Of a stretch of DNA of 64,000 nt, positions 51,383-64,000 are shown piece after piece; position 1 is the first letter of the stretch; each line of letters begins with the position of its first letter. Below the pieces are notes generated by a model. The model was not told the origin of the DNA, made no database searches, and worked only from the letters and a program-made list of their open reading frames with translations. Position numbers and translations under genes: made by a program. The DNA comes from Latrodectus hesperus (taxonomy: Eukaryota; Arthropoda; Arachnida; Araneae; Theridiidae), in assembly GCA_037975125.1 (NCBI GenBank), contig CM075860.1, positions 19,780,822-19,844,821 on the forward strand, given 5' to 3'.

Positions 51383-53595
51383 TACATTATCTAATTTACA
51401 CCTGAAAATTTAAAATGTATAGATCTATGATTTCATGCTTATTATAAGCAATTTATATGCAATATTTCACAATTTATATGAATGTATCTAAATGATGTGC
51501 CTTATTTTCATTAAAAAGTGATTTATATTTCAAATCAAGGAAAAATTTGTTACACTTTTGTCCAACAAGTACATGTAACTAATGTAATCATATAAAATAA
51601 CAACCAATAGGATTAAGAGAGATATGATAATTCACTACTGCATAATTCTCTAAATAAAATCATATTCTCATAATCTATTCAATTAGAATTTTAGTTCTTC
51701 TTTTAAGAATAATTAATACTTTCCAAAACCAAATAAGTATAGATTGCCTTTTTAATTTCTTCAAATTTTGCCAAATTTTCCTGAAAGTTTAAACGTATAC
51801 CTTTTAGTAATTAGAACATGAAAATGGATTTTCAGTAATATTGTTCATTAGAATAAAATTGTGCTTTAAATATATTAATTTTATTTTTAGCTACAAGATT
51901 CAATGTAATTACTAGTAAATATTCTGATGAAATTCCTTCATTTCTATTAATTTAAATTCATGACAGAGAAATAATTACTGACTTGAGAAATAAATCAGTA
52001 TTTCAGTAACTGGCGAGATAAATTGTTAACCACTAATATCACTTAATGTTTTGCAACTTCAACATTTCTAGTCTAATCCATCTTGCTCAATGCATGCCCT
52101 GACAATTTCACACTTTATCAAACTGGACCTGAAAAGACATTTACTTTGGCTCGCATGACGTTATATATGGATCTGAGTAATAGTTAACTCTATAGTTGCC
52201 AGCAAATTGCTAGCAAAATTATAGATCATTCCATGAACAGCAACAACCGGTTGAATGTTTCCAAGTAATTTATAATGGCAATAATTCAAGCAGATATCTC
52301 AGGCACGTGACGCAGTTGAAACAAATGGTGTGAAGAGAGTTATTGAAATAGTTCCCAATTTCTCATTGGTTAAGTGATAACTTACAAACATCCGGTAACT
52401 TGTAATAATTAATTAATGAAATATATATTGTTATGCTGATATTTATAAATAGTATTTAATTTTTTTTACCTAAAACTTTCTAAATGCATTATTAAGAACA
52501 TTGTCTCATAGGTGATATTTATAACATGTAATTAATTAAATTTTAAGATCAATGTATAGGTAATATGTAAGAGTTCTTTTAAATGTAAAACCAATACCAA
52601 TGCAAAAATACTACGTTATTTTTTAACAGTCAATATTTTAAAAATATAAAATGCGTTCAATTCTTAAAAACATAAAGCCCTCATTAGTCATTGATGGAAT
52701 GATCTTTAATTTTTCTATTGTTAATAATGAATGTTGTGATGAAATACATTAAAATTATTTTAATTAAATTCAAAATTATAGGCGTAAAGCACTTACATAC
52801 AAATTAAGATATGTATCTAAATTTCTCTGATCGATGAGAAGACATTGCGTAAAATGTAACTAATATCAAATTTATTTTCATTTCCAATAAAATTTTGATA
52901 TAAATGAAAGTATTTATGTTTACTTTTCAGCTTAACAACTTATATTTCTACGTGAGAAAAGTTATGAAAAATATTGAAATAAAAATTGTCATAATGTAAG
53001 TATTTGGTATATCTTTTCAGTTTAAACAGAGTTTAAAAATGAGCTATAACTTTTAGAGTAAATCATCCCCACGGTTACATTTTAATCATACTTAAATTTA
53101 AAAGAACATTTGTCAGTGCAGCTTATAATAATATTTTAATGAAATATATATACAATATTTCGTTATGATGGTTATCCATAAAATTAAAAAATTCTTCACA
53201 AACTGAATGTATTATATTTCTTTCTCGTAATTTATATTCTTAATATTCAATCTACAATCTAGATACACTTATTTTTTGTGAATTAAAAACTAACAAATCT
53301 AAACAATATGAATAATTTTACATGTGGTTTCTCTAGATATAGATAAAAAATAACTCATTATGCATCAAAAGATTATTACAATGAGAATTCTTTCAGTTAA
53401 TAAGAATTGAAAGAATTCCTGCAGTCCATGAAAATGAATAATTTCATTTATAACATATGAGGAAAAAATATATTACTCTGTTTTATAATGCTAAAGAAAA
53501 ATTTGTATAGATTTTCAGATTTTCATCTGTACTCAGAGAATAAGTTTAGTAATTGATCAAAGTCTTTAGTTAAGAAATTTCGTAGAAACCACAAG

Positions 53596-53702
<107 letters not shown>

Positions 53703-55215
53703 CATTTCATTTATTAATATTATAACTTTATACATTAATTATTTGTTCATTAATTAAACAAAAATTAGTAAATTTGTTACTCCTGTTGTCCTGTTAAAAG
53801 CACATTACTATTTAAACTTACAAACAAAAACAAGGGACTGAAATAAATCAATTTATTATTATAACAACTGTAATTTATCATAATTATTATAACAACTATA
53901 TAATAATATTATCGTATTAGTTTGTTGTACAAGAATAATATAGCTAATTGTAAATGTATAAGAGGGATCATTAAAGTATACAAATAAATATACAACACGA
54001 GAATTAAATATGCATAACATTTAGGAAAAAAAACTATTTTTTCCTCCTTTAAAAAATAAATAATTATAAACCAAAAAGTTTAAAAGTATTAATCAAAGAA
54101 ATTAATTAAGTCATTTTTCCTACGCAGAATCCCTGAAATATGTTTCGAAATTAAACATTTTATTATTGCATAATTAAAAGTAATTCTCATATTAGATTAA
54201 ATAATTTAGTCAATAAGTTTATATTTGAACATGAAACCTAAATAAAGAATTTACCTAATTACGTTTATTAATTAAAATGAATTTTTTTATAAATTTTTTA
54301 CTGTAATATAATAATATAGCAAACTATAATTATATTCCTAAAACGCTTATGATTACCTTATACAATTAAAATACTTATTAAGACTTCATTAAAATGATAT
54401 TTTTCCAGAACATATTTTAAAAAGTAATGGAAGCTCAATTATTTATTGGCATGCTGAACAAACATTTCACGGAATCGTAAGACTTAACGCAAAAAAGTAT
54501 TAAAAACTACTTTTTTAAAAAACAATTAATGTATTGTGCTTCTGTTATGTCTTTTCTCTTTTTTTAATTATTTGCTAGTCTTATATTTATTATAATCAAT
54601 ATTTTACCATTTGTATGAGTAACTTCAAATCTTCAATCACAAAGGTAGTTTAAAATATTGACATATATCAAATATAAGCTATCATGATCCATATGATAAT
54701 GAATGGGAAAAAATTAGGAATGAATTGGAAAAAAATTGTTCTGAATGAGTTTGAAAAAAAAATTAGTAAACAAAATAAAATTTTTGGATATTGCATTATT
54801 TTGAAAAGAGTTGCAGACATTTTTAAGCACTTAATAGTAAATTATTTGCAATTTTAAAAATGTTTTTACTTATTTCAATAAAACATCCACTTTTACAGGA
54901 ATTTTAACTGTTTTTTTTAACTCAACATTATTTAAAAATTAAAAATATTAATCTAAATAAATGCTAATTGAGTTTCTATGATTTTTGATTAAATTTGCTA
55001 TTTAGCATCTAGTATAAATTTAGCATGCTTAATATCAAAATAATTATAAAACAAATCAAAATATTTAATTTTTTTAAGTACAGGGTTAATTTTTGACAGA
55101 CATTCTTTAAGCACACATTCTCTTTTGATTTATTAATATTTTAGCAGTTAGTCTGAGAGTAATGTTTTTCATTATATGGAACATTTTTTAAATACAAATT
55201 ATAAAGAAGAAATAA

Positions 55216-55320
55216 ATTTGGTATGTATGTTTGAATTTGGTATGAAATGTTTGAATTAAGTATGTAGTTTTTAGTTTGGTATGAAATGTTTGAATTTGGT
55301 TGAAATTCGGTATGAAATAA
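55216..55320. repeat. Degenerate minisatellite
   Basis: Units related to TTGGTATGAAATGTTTGAAT recur about five times with variable spacing. The minus-strand open frame rich in QTFHTK and similar is produced by the repeat. Confidence 0.75.
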
Positions 55321-56518
55321 ATTGGAGTGAAATATTCATTGGCCTGATAATATGTTCCATAGTAACACATTGATTTTTCTAAGGGCATGCTTTCAAAAAT
55401 TTAAATAAAAATTACAGAGAAACTGAAAATTAATAATTATGTAAGAATTACAGTTAAATTCTGAAATAGTGATTTTTTTAAATGACATCATATAAAAATC
55501 ATTAGATGTTAAAGAAAAATAAGTATTTTGAAAAACAAATTTTAAAATTAAAAGCATAATTATTAATTTTTAGCTTACAGCCTGTTTAAAAAAAAAACGT
55601 TCTTAAGATTATTGTTAATAAAGGATTAATCTAACATAATGAACACTTACTTACCGAAGAAACATGTTAGACAACATACCTGATACTTGTTGTATACATT
55701 TTACCTGATTATCTGATACCTGTTGTGTACATTTTAAAGTAAATGAGTGGTGTACTTGCATACAAAAAAGAGCTCTAGAATCAATCTTGAAATACAATCC
55801 AAACAATGAAAATGAATTCGGAAAAAGAATTTCCTACAGCTTATTTGGGAGCTGCTGGGCAGGTTCTTATTCCTAACTTCGAAAAGGCACGAAATGATTC
55901 ACGTAATTTATTGGCAGTTATAATGAGCGTGTGACTGAACATTGTTTCTATCGACTAGGAACTTACGAATTAATTTTTAGAAAAGTATATGCGAGATTTC
56001 AAGTGAATTATGCCCAAAGAACTTGCTTAGAATAGAAGATTCTCTTGACCATGAAACTCTTCTCCTGTCAGTTGCAATTGCTCATTCCAGTACACAAGGA
56101 TTCGTCAAATATCTATGTAAAACAAAGAGCCAAAATATGAAATGTCTTCGCGAGAAAAAATGTAATGAAATGTAATTCAAATTGTCATTCAACCTTCCCT
56201 GTTGCAACAAGAAGGTTAATTTCTTAATTTTTATATGAAAATTTTGTTTTCCTTAATAAGAAAAACATAAATTATGTTTTGCACAACTTTCATTTTGTTT
56301 ACATATTTTGAAAAAAATTTTCGACGAAATTCTCATTATTTTTCAGAATAAGATTTGTTATTTCTAAAAAATGGACATCATTTACATAATGACCTCATCA
56401 GAACTTTTTTTTCATTTTTTAAATCTAAATGTCCTGCATTGTATTAAATGCCTAGGTATTCAAATGACGGCATTTCATGCTTTGTCGGTAATATATATAT
56501 TATATACATGTATATTAT

Positions 56519-56896
56519 TGGCCGTGGCAGTCTATTGGTTAAGGCATCGGTTTTCCGTCCGGAAGGGTGGGGTTCGTTTCCCAATGCCGCCAAAGACCAA
56601 CAGAGTGCATTCGATATACGTGCTCGTTAAACCTGTGGAATCGAAAGTCTTGTGGCCGGTCCTTGAGTAGTTACCATCGCTGCAAAGGTCTGTAGAAAAT
56701 CCCCCCCTTCAGATCAATGTCAAACAATTGAGGCTCTTTTGGTGATGCCATCTATCGGCGGATTTGAAGAGCAAAGTGGTATTTTTACTTTCGTGGTGCT
56801 CTGATTAAACGAAAGATGCACCCTACTAACTTAAATTCGCATAGCCAAGGCATAGCGAGCTAGGCTTGTCCAAGTGTCATTAGTAACAACAACAAT

Positions 56897-56897
<1 letters not shown>
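56519..56897 (+). mobile_element. tRNA-derived SINE, copy 2
   Basis: About 380 bp, better preserved than the copy at 28107. The head resembles a tRNA gene: box A-like TGGCAGTCTATTGG (56525-56538) followed by TTAAGGC, and box B-like GGTTCGTTTCC (56571-56581). The body includes TGCCATCTATCGGCGG and GATGCACCCTACTAACTTAA. The 3' end is (AAC)n and runs directly into a (TA)n tract. RNA polymerase III transcription is inferred from boxes A and B. A cloverleaf tRNA cannot be completed from this sequence. Confidence 0.85.
56525..56581 (+). promoter_or_regulatory. Internal RNA polymerase III promoter (boxes A and B) of the SINE
   Basis: Box A-like TGGCAGTCTATTGG and box B-like GGTTCGTTTCC are 32 bp apart, close to the spacing in tRNA genes. 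Box B departs from the consensus GGTTCRANTCC by one base (T for A). Confidence 0.65.

Positions 56898-56898
<1 letters not shown>

Positions 56899-56929
<31 letters not shown>
56899..56929. repeat. (TA)n microsatellite at the SINE tail
   Basis: About 31 bp of AT dinucleotides directly after the AAC tail. Confidence 0.95.
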
Positions 56930-56930
<1 letters not shown>

Positions 56931-59900
56931 GCAAGTAATTAAAATAATAATTAATTAATTTTAATTTTTTTCGCTGGCATAATTTTACTGCGCCATCCAT
57001 AAAAGATGAAAAGATTAGAATAAAATAAAAGTTTTTTGAAAATAATATTACTGTTCTATCTATTAAATGAATTAAAGGATTACAAGTATGAATGTCCCGT
57101 TTTTTCATTTGTTTACAAATTAATATATATGGTATAAACATTGATTTTTCTTCTTTTGTATAAATCGCTTTTGATTTTTTAAACATCAAAACCATTTTTT
57201 TTTTGAATTTACTGCTAAAATGAAGGAAGAATTTGTGGCTATAATTTGCTTTATACTTTCATCTATTTCGATGTAATTTGATATTTTTGATAAGCAATAT
57301 TAATACATATTTATTTATACTATTAATCATTTATCGATGCAAAAAATGTATACAAAAATATTCTTATCTATACAAAAATGTGCTCATAATAATTATTTCA
57401 GAGACATCACTTTACATATATTTATTACAAATACATGTCGTGTTTGATCATATATGAATAATTACTATGTTCTGAGAAACATTTTGATACAGTCTACGGA
57501 TTGAATTAATTGAACGAGAAATAAAATTGTATTAACAGAAACTTTGCTCAATCTGGCATTCGCTATTAATAACAATTTTACTATCCTTGATATATTTAGA
57601 GAAGTTAACTTCTCTTCGTTATATTTAAAGAAAGTCCTTAAGTCTTATGAATAATTTATATTAAGTATCTAATTTATTATATAATTTGAAGCAAGCTACT
57701 AAAAAGGATTAAATTAATGCACAACTAAGTGTTTACTATCCAAAATGTTTGTAATTCATGAATTTAACCTCCGCGTTAAATGCTTGATTTATGTTGCAAT
57801 CATATGTGGAATTAGTTTAAGTTCTTATAGGATATGTTGTAGTGTAGTCATTAATATATATAGAATAACTTTATTTAATCACTTATTAAATAAATTACTG
57901 TTTCAGCCAGATTAATATAAGATTAATCAGCCGTGTTCAGAGGATAAAACTATTTATGTCTAACGGCATGATGCGCTGTATGCCACTTTATATATTTGCT
58001 ACAGTACCATTATTAATGAATAAGGATAGTTATACATAAATATATACACTTCAGATTTTACCACATATAATAATTTATATACGTATCACATACAATAATT
58101 TAAACTAGTAACATCACATGGTAGCATAGTAGATGTGATCTGACATATATTTGTGTGACACCATTTTACATACTTAAACCTATTTTGCATTAATTGATTT
58201 CAACTTACAGGCATGTTTCAATTATAAATATTTAATGTTGACTGCTTTTAATTGCTGTTGGCTGTTGACTTGATGATTTTTAAAATTCTGGGAAAACAAA
58301 TGCTATGAAATATGTTTAATTTAGATCTTTTATCTCGCAAATATTTTATTTTTAAATTATCAAAATAATTTAGTTGATAAGATATTATAAATAAAACTAA
58401 ATATACCACAGACTAGATATAAAATGCACATATTCCTTCAAATTTGTCCAGTTTAAGATGATATGGAAATAGGTAGAAGAATAAATTTGTATTGATTTTT
58501 CCTTTGACAAATAAACTCAATAAGTTAATGAAAAAAATATCAATTCAAAATACGCTATTAGCCTAATTTTATGTAAATAATATGCTTAAAAGCATAGATA
58601 TACCGCAATTTAAAGAAAACTTCTTGAAAAATATATTAAATTAGTGTGTATGTAAAACTAGATTTCATAGAGACTATTTCTATTTTTATAATATTTTTAC
58701 TACATTCGCTGCTGTTCTATGTTTATATTAATTGATTTGGTTAATTTTTAAAATTCATAGAAGATGCTATTGCCATTATATTATTTAATGTTATTTCCTA
58801 AATTATTTGTTCCAATAGAGACGGATAAAAACTTAAATACATTTCTTATAAAATTTAACTTAAACTAAATAGAATTATATTCAGTGTTAAACTAATTTTA
58901 ATCAGTTTTTTTATAGTTTTTATCTTTAAACATAAATAAAGAAAAACTAAAATGCATATATTGGACATTATTGAAGCTATCTTTTTTTATATATTTATTT
59001 TTTCAAGAGTTTTAATTTAAAAGATATTATTTTACAGATAATGATATATAAATTTTCTTATTATTATTAATGTATGTATAATGTGCTACATTTATACATT
59101 TTAATTTTTCTATTCCAATATAAGATGATTATAGATAGAAGAGTAATTTTGTTTTAAGGTTTATTTTTAAAATCACAAACTTAAGTAAATTATCCTTTCA
59201 AAATGTGGTCTGTTAAGTTAAATTCTTAGAATTAAAGTGCTTAAAACTTTAAGGTACAATATAGTTTAAACGAAAAGCTCAGGAAAAGTGTGCGTAAAAC
59301 TATCTCTTTCCTACACATAATTTCCATTCTTTTCAGTATTCTCTAGTACATCTGATTTAATTCTATAATTACTTTATTTTATTTGCTTAATTTATGAAAT
59401 TAATGTAAAAATGCTATCCCATCGTGATTCATTCACTGAATGTTACCTCTTAAATAATTAGCCCTAAACAGCAAAATTAAAACTCCAAATAAAGTAAATA
59501 GACGGAAATTTTTAAAAGATAGATTGATGAATCAGGAAAATATTTTTATTACCAATTTATCATTTGAAATGAAATAATGCATATATTCATTATTTCTTTA
59601 TACTTTACTATATTTAATTTAAGATACTTTACTATATTTGACAAAATTTGCATTGGCTTTACTTTTTTAAATGTTTTCTAGGTATAAATATGATTTATCC
59701 ACCCAAGTGATAGTGATTCTTATTTTCCTTTCGGTCTCACCAATTTGAATTTTTTTTTCTTTTTTGGATTTTTTTGTAATTAGGTTTGGTTTTTTCTCCT
59801 GTTTTTTATTTCATTTTTGTTTCATAAGTGGCAACAGCGTTAAAATTGCTTAGCGAAGAAAAAAGCCGCAAATTTTCTCAATAGGGATATATCCTATTAC

Positions 59901-60241
59901 TTCCATTTTCTACTAATATAAGATATCATTGAAATATACAAAAATGACCAACTGTACACATGCTTAGTAAACAAATCTTTCTAAGAAATTATTTTCTTAA
60001 GTTATTGATATGTTTTCAATATATTTATATTTATAGTGATATTTCTAATAATTTTAGAATATTTTAATATCTTAATCGCACTATAAAAATGATTACTCTG
60101 TACCATCTATGTTATGTTATATTTTTCATACTTTGATCAAAATTATTACTGTTTTTATTTTTCACATTGCAGAATAAATCATATTTAGTATTCAATACAA
60201 AAGAATTCTTCATATTACTGCAATTAATGAACAATATTTCT
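56930..60241. other. AT-rich non-coding DNA
   Basis: No supported gene or element. A T-rich run at 59747-59822 precedes a small less AT-rich patch (59825-59880) that I could not assign. Confidence 0.5.
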
Positions 60242-60269
60242 AGGAACATGTTCAGTATCCCCATACACT
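60242..60269 (+). repeat. Left terminal inverted repeat (28 bp)
   Basis: Pairs with 61338-61365 at 27 of 28 positions; the mismatch is the eighth base. Contains the palindrome GAACATGTTC. Confidence 0.9.
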
Positions 60270-61018
60270 GATTTCTCGCCAAATCTGGTAACCGTTGTTT
60301 ACGTTGTAGTGTTGCCGATTTCAGCTTTTGTTTTTATTGTAGTGTTGCCAAATTTAGTTTTTGTTACTATTTTCATATTTTCGTTGCCAGATTTCGTTTT
60401 TATCGTGTTTTAAACAATTTTTACGTTATATATTTGTTTTTTTTAGTGGCAATAGCTTTTTTAGTTTCACTTCGAGAACTCTCTTTGCTATTTGTTCTAA
60501 GTTTTAATTGATAGTCATTTTAATTTCGTTGGCTGTTGCTACTGCAATTAGTGGATTTCCCGAAGTTGTGTTTCGTTGTCGCCAGTGTCCAAATATCGTA
60601 AATATTTCTTGTTTACTATTTCTTTTATATTATTTACCTTTATTTGGTTTATTTATAATATATATTTTTTTATTAAATGATATATTTTATTTTATATATT
60701 TAAAATCGTTAAATATTCTTTTTTCCTTATTTCGTTTTCTTAATTTATTATCATCTTTTTAATGTTTTAATTATTTATTGTTTTAATTTAAAATGTTGTT
60801 GAAAAAAATATCAACAAATTATTTTAGCAAAAATTAACGATAATAATGATGGATTATTGCTCAGGATTCCAAATTATTAATTAATTTAGGATTCGGAAAT
60901 ATTAATTAATTTTTTAACGGAAATTGGATTTGGAGAAGGTGTTATTATTTTATTTAAATTCTATTGCTTACATGTATTTTTTTATTGCATTCGTGTTTCA
61001 TTTTTATTTACTTAAAAA

Positions 61019-61169
61019 GTGTATATATTTAAAAATATTTTATTCATGTTTTTTTTTTAATTTTAAAAAATGTATTTACTTAAAAAAATAAGTTTTGCTT
61101 GCTTTTTTTAAATTTTCTAAAGTGTATATATTTAGAAAAATACTTTTGCATGCTTTTTTTTGTAAAATT
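61019..61169. repeat. Internal degenerate tandem repeat, about 50 bp unit
   Basis: Three units start GTGTATATATTTA, GTATTTACTTA and GTGTATATATTTA. Each is followed by an ATTCATG, CTTGC or GCATGC core and a T run. They lie inside the unassigned transposon. Confidence 0.7.
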
Positions 61170-61305
61170 AGATAATTATTTTACTGAAATGTGACACTGG
61201 TGACTAACGAATAAAATGTCGAAATAATTATACCAATCAGCATGTCAGCTTAACTTCATATCAAGTAAGTCCATTGTTTATATTAAACGCGCGCCTAGCT
61301 TGGCG

Positions 61306-61340
61306 ACTTGGCGACAAAAAATTCGCAGCGGTCGCCAAGT
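61306..61340. repeat. Subterminal 10-bp inverted repeat
   Basis: ACTTGGCGAC (61306-61315) and GTCGCCAAGT (61331-61340) pair exactly. The second arm overlaps the start of the right terminal repeat. A further TTGGCGAC lies directly upstream at 61300-61307. Possible transposase-binding sites. Confidence 0.8.
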
Positions 61341-61365
61341 GTATGGGGATACTGAACTTGTTCCT
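61338..61365 (-). repeat. Right terminal inverted repeat (28 bp)
   Basis: Reverse complement of the left terminal repeat with one mismatch. It ends GTTCCT, followed by the duplicated ATTTCT. Confidence 0.9.
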
Positions 61366-61582
61366 ATTTCTATTGATTGAATACTGAAAAATGTATAATT
61401 TTTTTTAAAATTGCTGCAACGTGATATTAATTTAACTACTAAAAATATTCTCCAAAATTCTGTATTGCTTTCAAAAGATCACAGAAAAAGTTGTAGTTAT
61501 TGATTATTTTGTTCTTTATTTTATTTTTTTCCTACGACATAGGACTGAAGAAAAAACAAGGTGATTAAAATGACAATTTTAT

Positions 61583-62655
61583 TTTTATAACAAGCTGAAC
61601 CAGCCACGCGTTGCAGTGGCTGAGTTTTTAAAATACATTGAATCAATTTTTTACTATTTCTTGGGTTCAATCAAATTAATATTTTCTAAAAAAATTTAGA
61701 ATAGGTTCATTCATAGGAGATTAAAAATAAAACGTTTCACCAAAATTTAATAGTAATAGGTAAAGTATCGAAATTTTGAAATTAAGCACAAATCAACATA
61801 TACTTTCTGAATTTACATTTTATTCATCTTATATTAAATTATAGTTTGTAATCAGTGACTTACTTATAAAATATACTATATAAATTAAAGACATCTAAAA
61901 ATAAATTGTTATAAATGAGGTAAATAACATTGACATCGAACTATTATTATTTTAATTTTAAATTATATTAAAACTAAAAATTTTTTCCACGGCATTATAT
62001 TGAAATAAAAAAAAATTAAAAGAATTTATCATTTGAATTAAAAAATTAGATCAAAATGTTCTACTAAATAAATTAATAATTATCAAATTATAAAATAAAA
62101 ATAAAAAATAATAAAAGGCTATCAAGAAATACTTACATATTTTCAAGGTGGTATGAAAATTAGTAGAGAAAAACAGTAATAAATAAAATTTTATTTTACT
62201 ATTTATAATATTAAAAATATTCAAACTGAATACTGCACAATAATAACACAATACAAAGTATAATTATGAAAATGATTCACGAAAAATTGTTATAGTATCA
62301 TTATACATCATGAAAATATATGTAAATTCTATATTTAACCACGCGCTTGCGCGCGCACGATAATTTTCTCGAAGATGGTATAATCTAGAAAAATAAACAC
62401 GTCGCCATCTGTCGAATACCTGTGCAACTTAGATGCTAAACCGCCATCTATTAGAAACTTACAGAACTAACCAAAAAAATAAAAATAAAAATTTAGGGTT
62501 GTACTACCCCTAACATTTAGGGGGATGAAAAATAGATGTTGGCCGATTCTCATAGATACCGGATAAGCACAAAAAATTTCATCAAAATCGGTCAAGCCGT
62601 TACGGAGGAGTATGGCAACGAAAACTGTGACACGAGAATTTTATATATTAGATTG
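61583..62655 (+). repeat. Dispersed arthropod repeat, possibly RTE-type 3' tail
   Basis: Two GC-richer blocks flank AT-rich DNA: 61590-61625 (AAGCTGAACCAGCCACGCGT and onwards) and 62340-62655. The second block includes CCCCTAACATTTAGGGG, a 7-bp stem, then AATCGGTCAAGCCGTTACGG, and ends ACGAGAATTTTATATATTAG. From memory this ending is common in dispersed repeats of many arthropods, perhaps of RTE-type LINEs or their derivatives. No coding region is present. Whether the two blocks form one element is uncertain. Confidence 0.5.
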
Positions 62656-64000
62656 ACTGAAATTTTCAATTAAAATTTAGATGTAATTTAAGTAAACAAA
62701 TAAATGTAATTTTGTTAATTTTTGAAAATTAGTTAATTATTAAAATTATTTTTGGATAGATTATTCTAATTAAATTACCAATTACTATATTATTAATTTC
62801 TAATAATGAAAAGAAAAGATTTCTATCTCAGAAGTCAATTAATAATTTGTCTGTAAAAATAGATCAGGTTCTTAATAATATTGTCAGTTTTACACCACAT
62901 CTATTAAAGCAAATATAAAAATCTTCCTAAAGCATTTCTAAATAGTATGAGTTATAAAATCGGTTGAGATATTTAAAAAGTAGAGAATTCAAAACTGAAC
63001 TTAATTTTTTTGTAACTGTTTTATTTTGGTCATATTTTATTCTAATTTATTATTACATATATTCGTCAAATTTTCCACTTTTTAAAATGATTATATAAGT
63101 ACACAAATTATAATTTAAGTAATAAAGTGAAATTATATGCGTTTTATTCATTATATTTATTTAATTTTAAAACATTTTTATTTATTTTTAATGAAAGTAA
63201 TTAAAAAATATAATTATTTTAAGTGAATCTAAATATTATACATAATGATTGAAAAGTTTCTGATTTATTTCTTTACATAAAATATTAAAAATATTTTTCA
63301 TGCTTATTTTTTACAATCACTTGAATTATAAACTAGAATCAACTAAATTTAATGTTTTAGAATTTTTTCTGATTAATCTCAATTAAATTTAAGTAATTTC
63401 CCCTAATTAATTTACTAAACTAAAATTTTAAAAATTGCTTTAGATTTGCCTTAACAAAGCCAAATGACTTTCTTAATGCGGGATTAATAATTAATACAAT
63501 TATATTCAGTGAGGAAAATCTAAAAACAAAAATTATTACTATTGATTAAGACTTCCGAATTGGTTTAAAATTTATACAAACATATTTACATTTAGAAGTA
63601 AAAATTGCGTCTAAGTAAATATGCTATAATTTGTAAGTCTTCAGCAAGTTCATGTTTTTATTTTTATTAGATGTTGCAAATAAAATGTATGATGTTCTTT
63701 CCTAATTTCTGTTTTCTAATTTAGTATCACTTCATTCTTTGTAAATATTCTAAAATAACAAAGAATATCAACTTGTACAGTTTTTCAAAATACGTTACTG
63801 TGTGAATTCCGAAAAATATTTTCATAATATATGCATATTTAAACTTCACCTCGAATTCATAATGATAACAAACAGCCAAAAATAAATTGGAACATAAAGA
63901 ATGAAAAATTTTTGATTTTATAAAACGAAATTAAAACATACATTTCATATTTTATGAAGACAAGTGCAAAAAAAATAATAAGAAATTAAATTTTTTTTAA
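62656..64000. other. AT-rich non-coding DNA
   Basis: No gene, repeat array or element end seen up to the right edge. Confidence 0.55.

Larger units (their letters stand above)
60242..61365. mobile_element. Non-autonomous DNA transposon, superfamily unassigned
   Basis: The ends are inverted repeats of 28 bp with one mismatch (60242-60269 and the complement of 61338-61365). The left end begins AGGAACATGTTCAGTATCCC. The same 6 bp, ATTTCT, flanks both sides (60236-60241 and 61366-61371). The left subterminal region repeats a GTTGCC(A/G)(A/G)ATTT-like motif (60319, 60345, 60376), with a related CGCCAAATC at 60278. The right subterminal region has TTGGCGAC twice and a 10-bp inverted repeat. The interior is T-rich, with a roughly 50-bp repeat present about three times (61019-61169). 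The 84-codon frame at 60508-60762 has no transposase motif. A 6-bp duplication excludes Tc1, piggyBac and typical hAT elements. Confidence 0.85.

Noticed and set aside
56525..56600. Genuine tRNA gene
   Set aside because: Boxes A and B are present but no full cloverleaf or acceptor stem can be formed, and the sequence continues into a SINE body with a second copy elsewhere.

Overview
This is an AT-rich stretch of eukaryotic nuclear DNA. It has no bacterial or viral gene layout, no convincing host gene and no rRNA or tRNA gene. Long (TA)n microsatellites separate transposable elements of different ages. The Ty3/Gypsy gag-pol, the Tc1-like transposases, the I-type LINEs and a tRNA-derived SINE resemble families I associate with orb-weaving spiders (Araneidae/Nephilidae). 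I therefore infer an arachnid, probably spider, intergenic or intronic region. That assignment is recognition from memory, not a database result.

Layout. 1-11116 is AT-rich DNA with one half of a diverged dispersed repeat at each end and a near-perfect 144-nt hairpin at 2699. 11117-17683 is a complete LTR retrotransposon: two LTRs that differ by one T, a 4-bp target duplication (AAAG), a tRNA-Lys-type primer site, a fused gag-pol and a polypurine tract. One -1 frame change in the integrase splits pol. 21870-23795 is a decayed Tc1/mariner-superfamily element with a D,D41D transposase and about 305-bp terminal inverted repeats. Copies of one tRNA-derived SINE lie at 28107 and 56519. 34904-36296 is a Tc1-type DD34E element with 33-bp inverted repeats. 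About 37085-42125 is a decayed but nearly full-length I-type LINE (5' leader with tandem repeats, gag, endonuclease, reverse transcriptase, RNase H). Two further LINE 3' fragments lie on the minus strand (about 44030-45060 and 49262-50380), and a second, truncated Tc1-type copy lies at about 47620-48605.

The most novel-looking item is 60242-61365. This 1,124-bp unit has 28-bp terminal inverted repeats (one mismatch), a perfect 6-bp target duplication (ATTTCT), subterminal repeats and no transposase, so it looks like a non-autonomous DNA transposon of unassigned superfamily. It is followed at 61583-62655 by pieces of another dispersed repeat.

The genes do not form a host pathway. Each belongs to a mobile element, and most are inactivated by frameshifts, stops or substitutions at catalytic residues. 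The LTR retrotransposon is clearly the youngest insertion.
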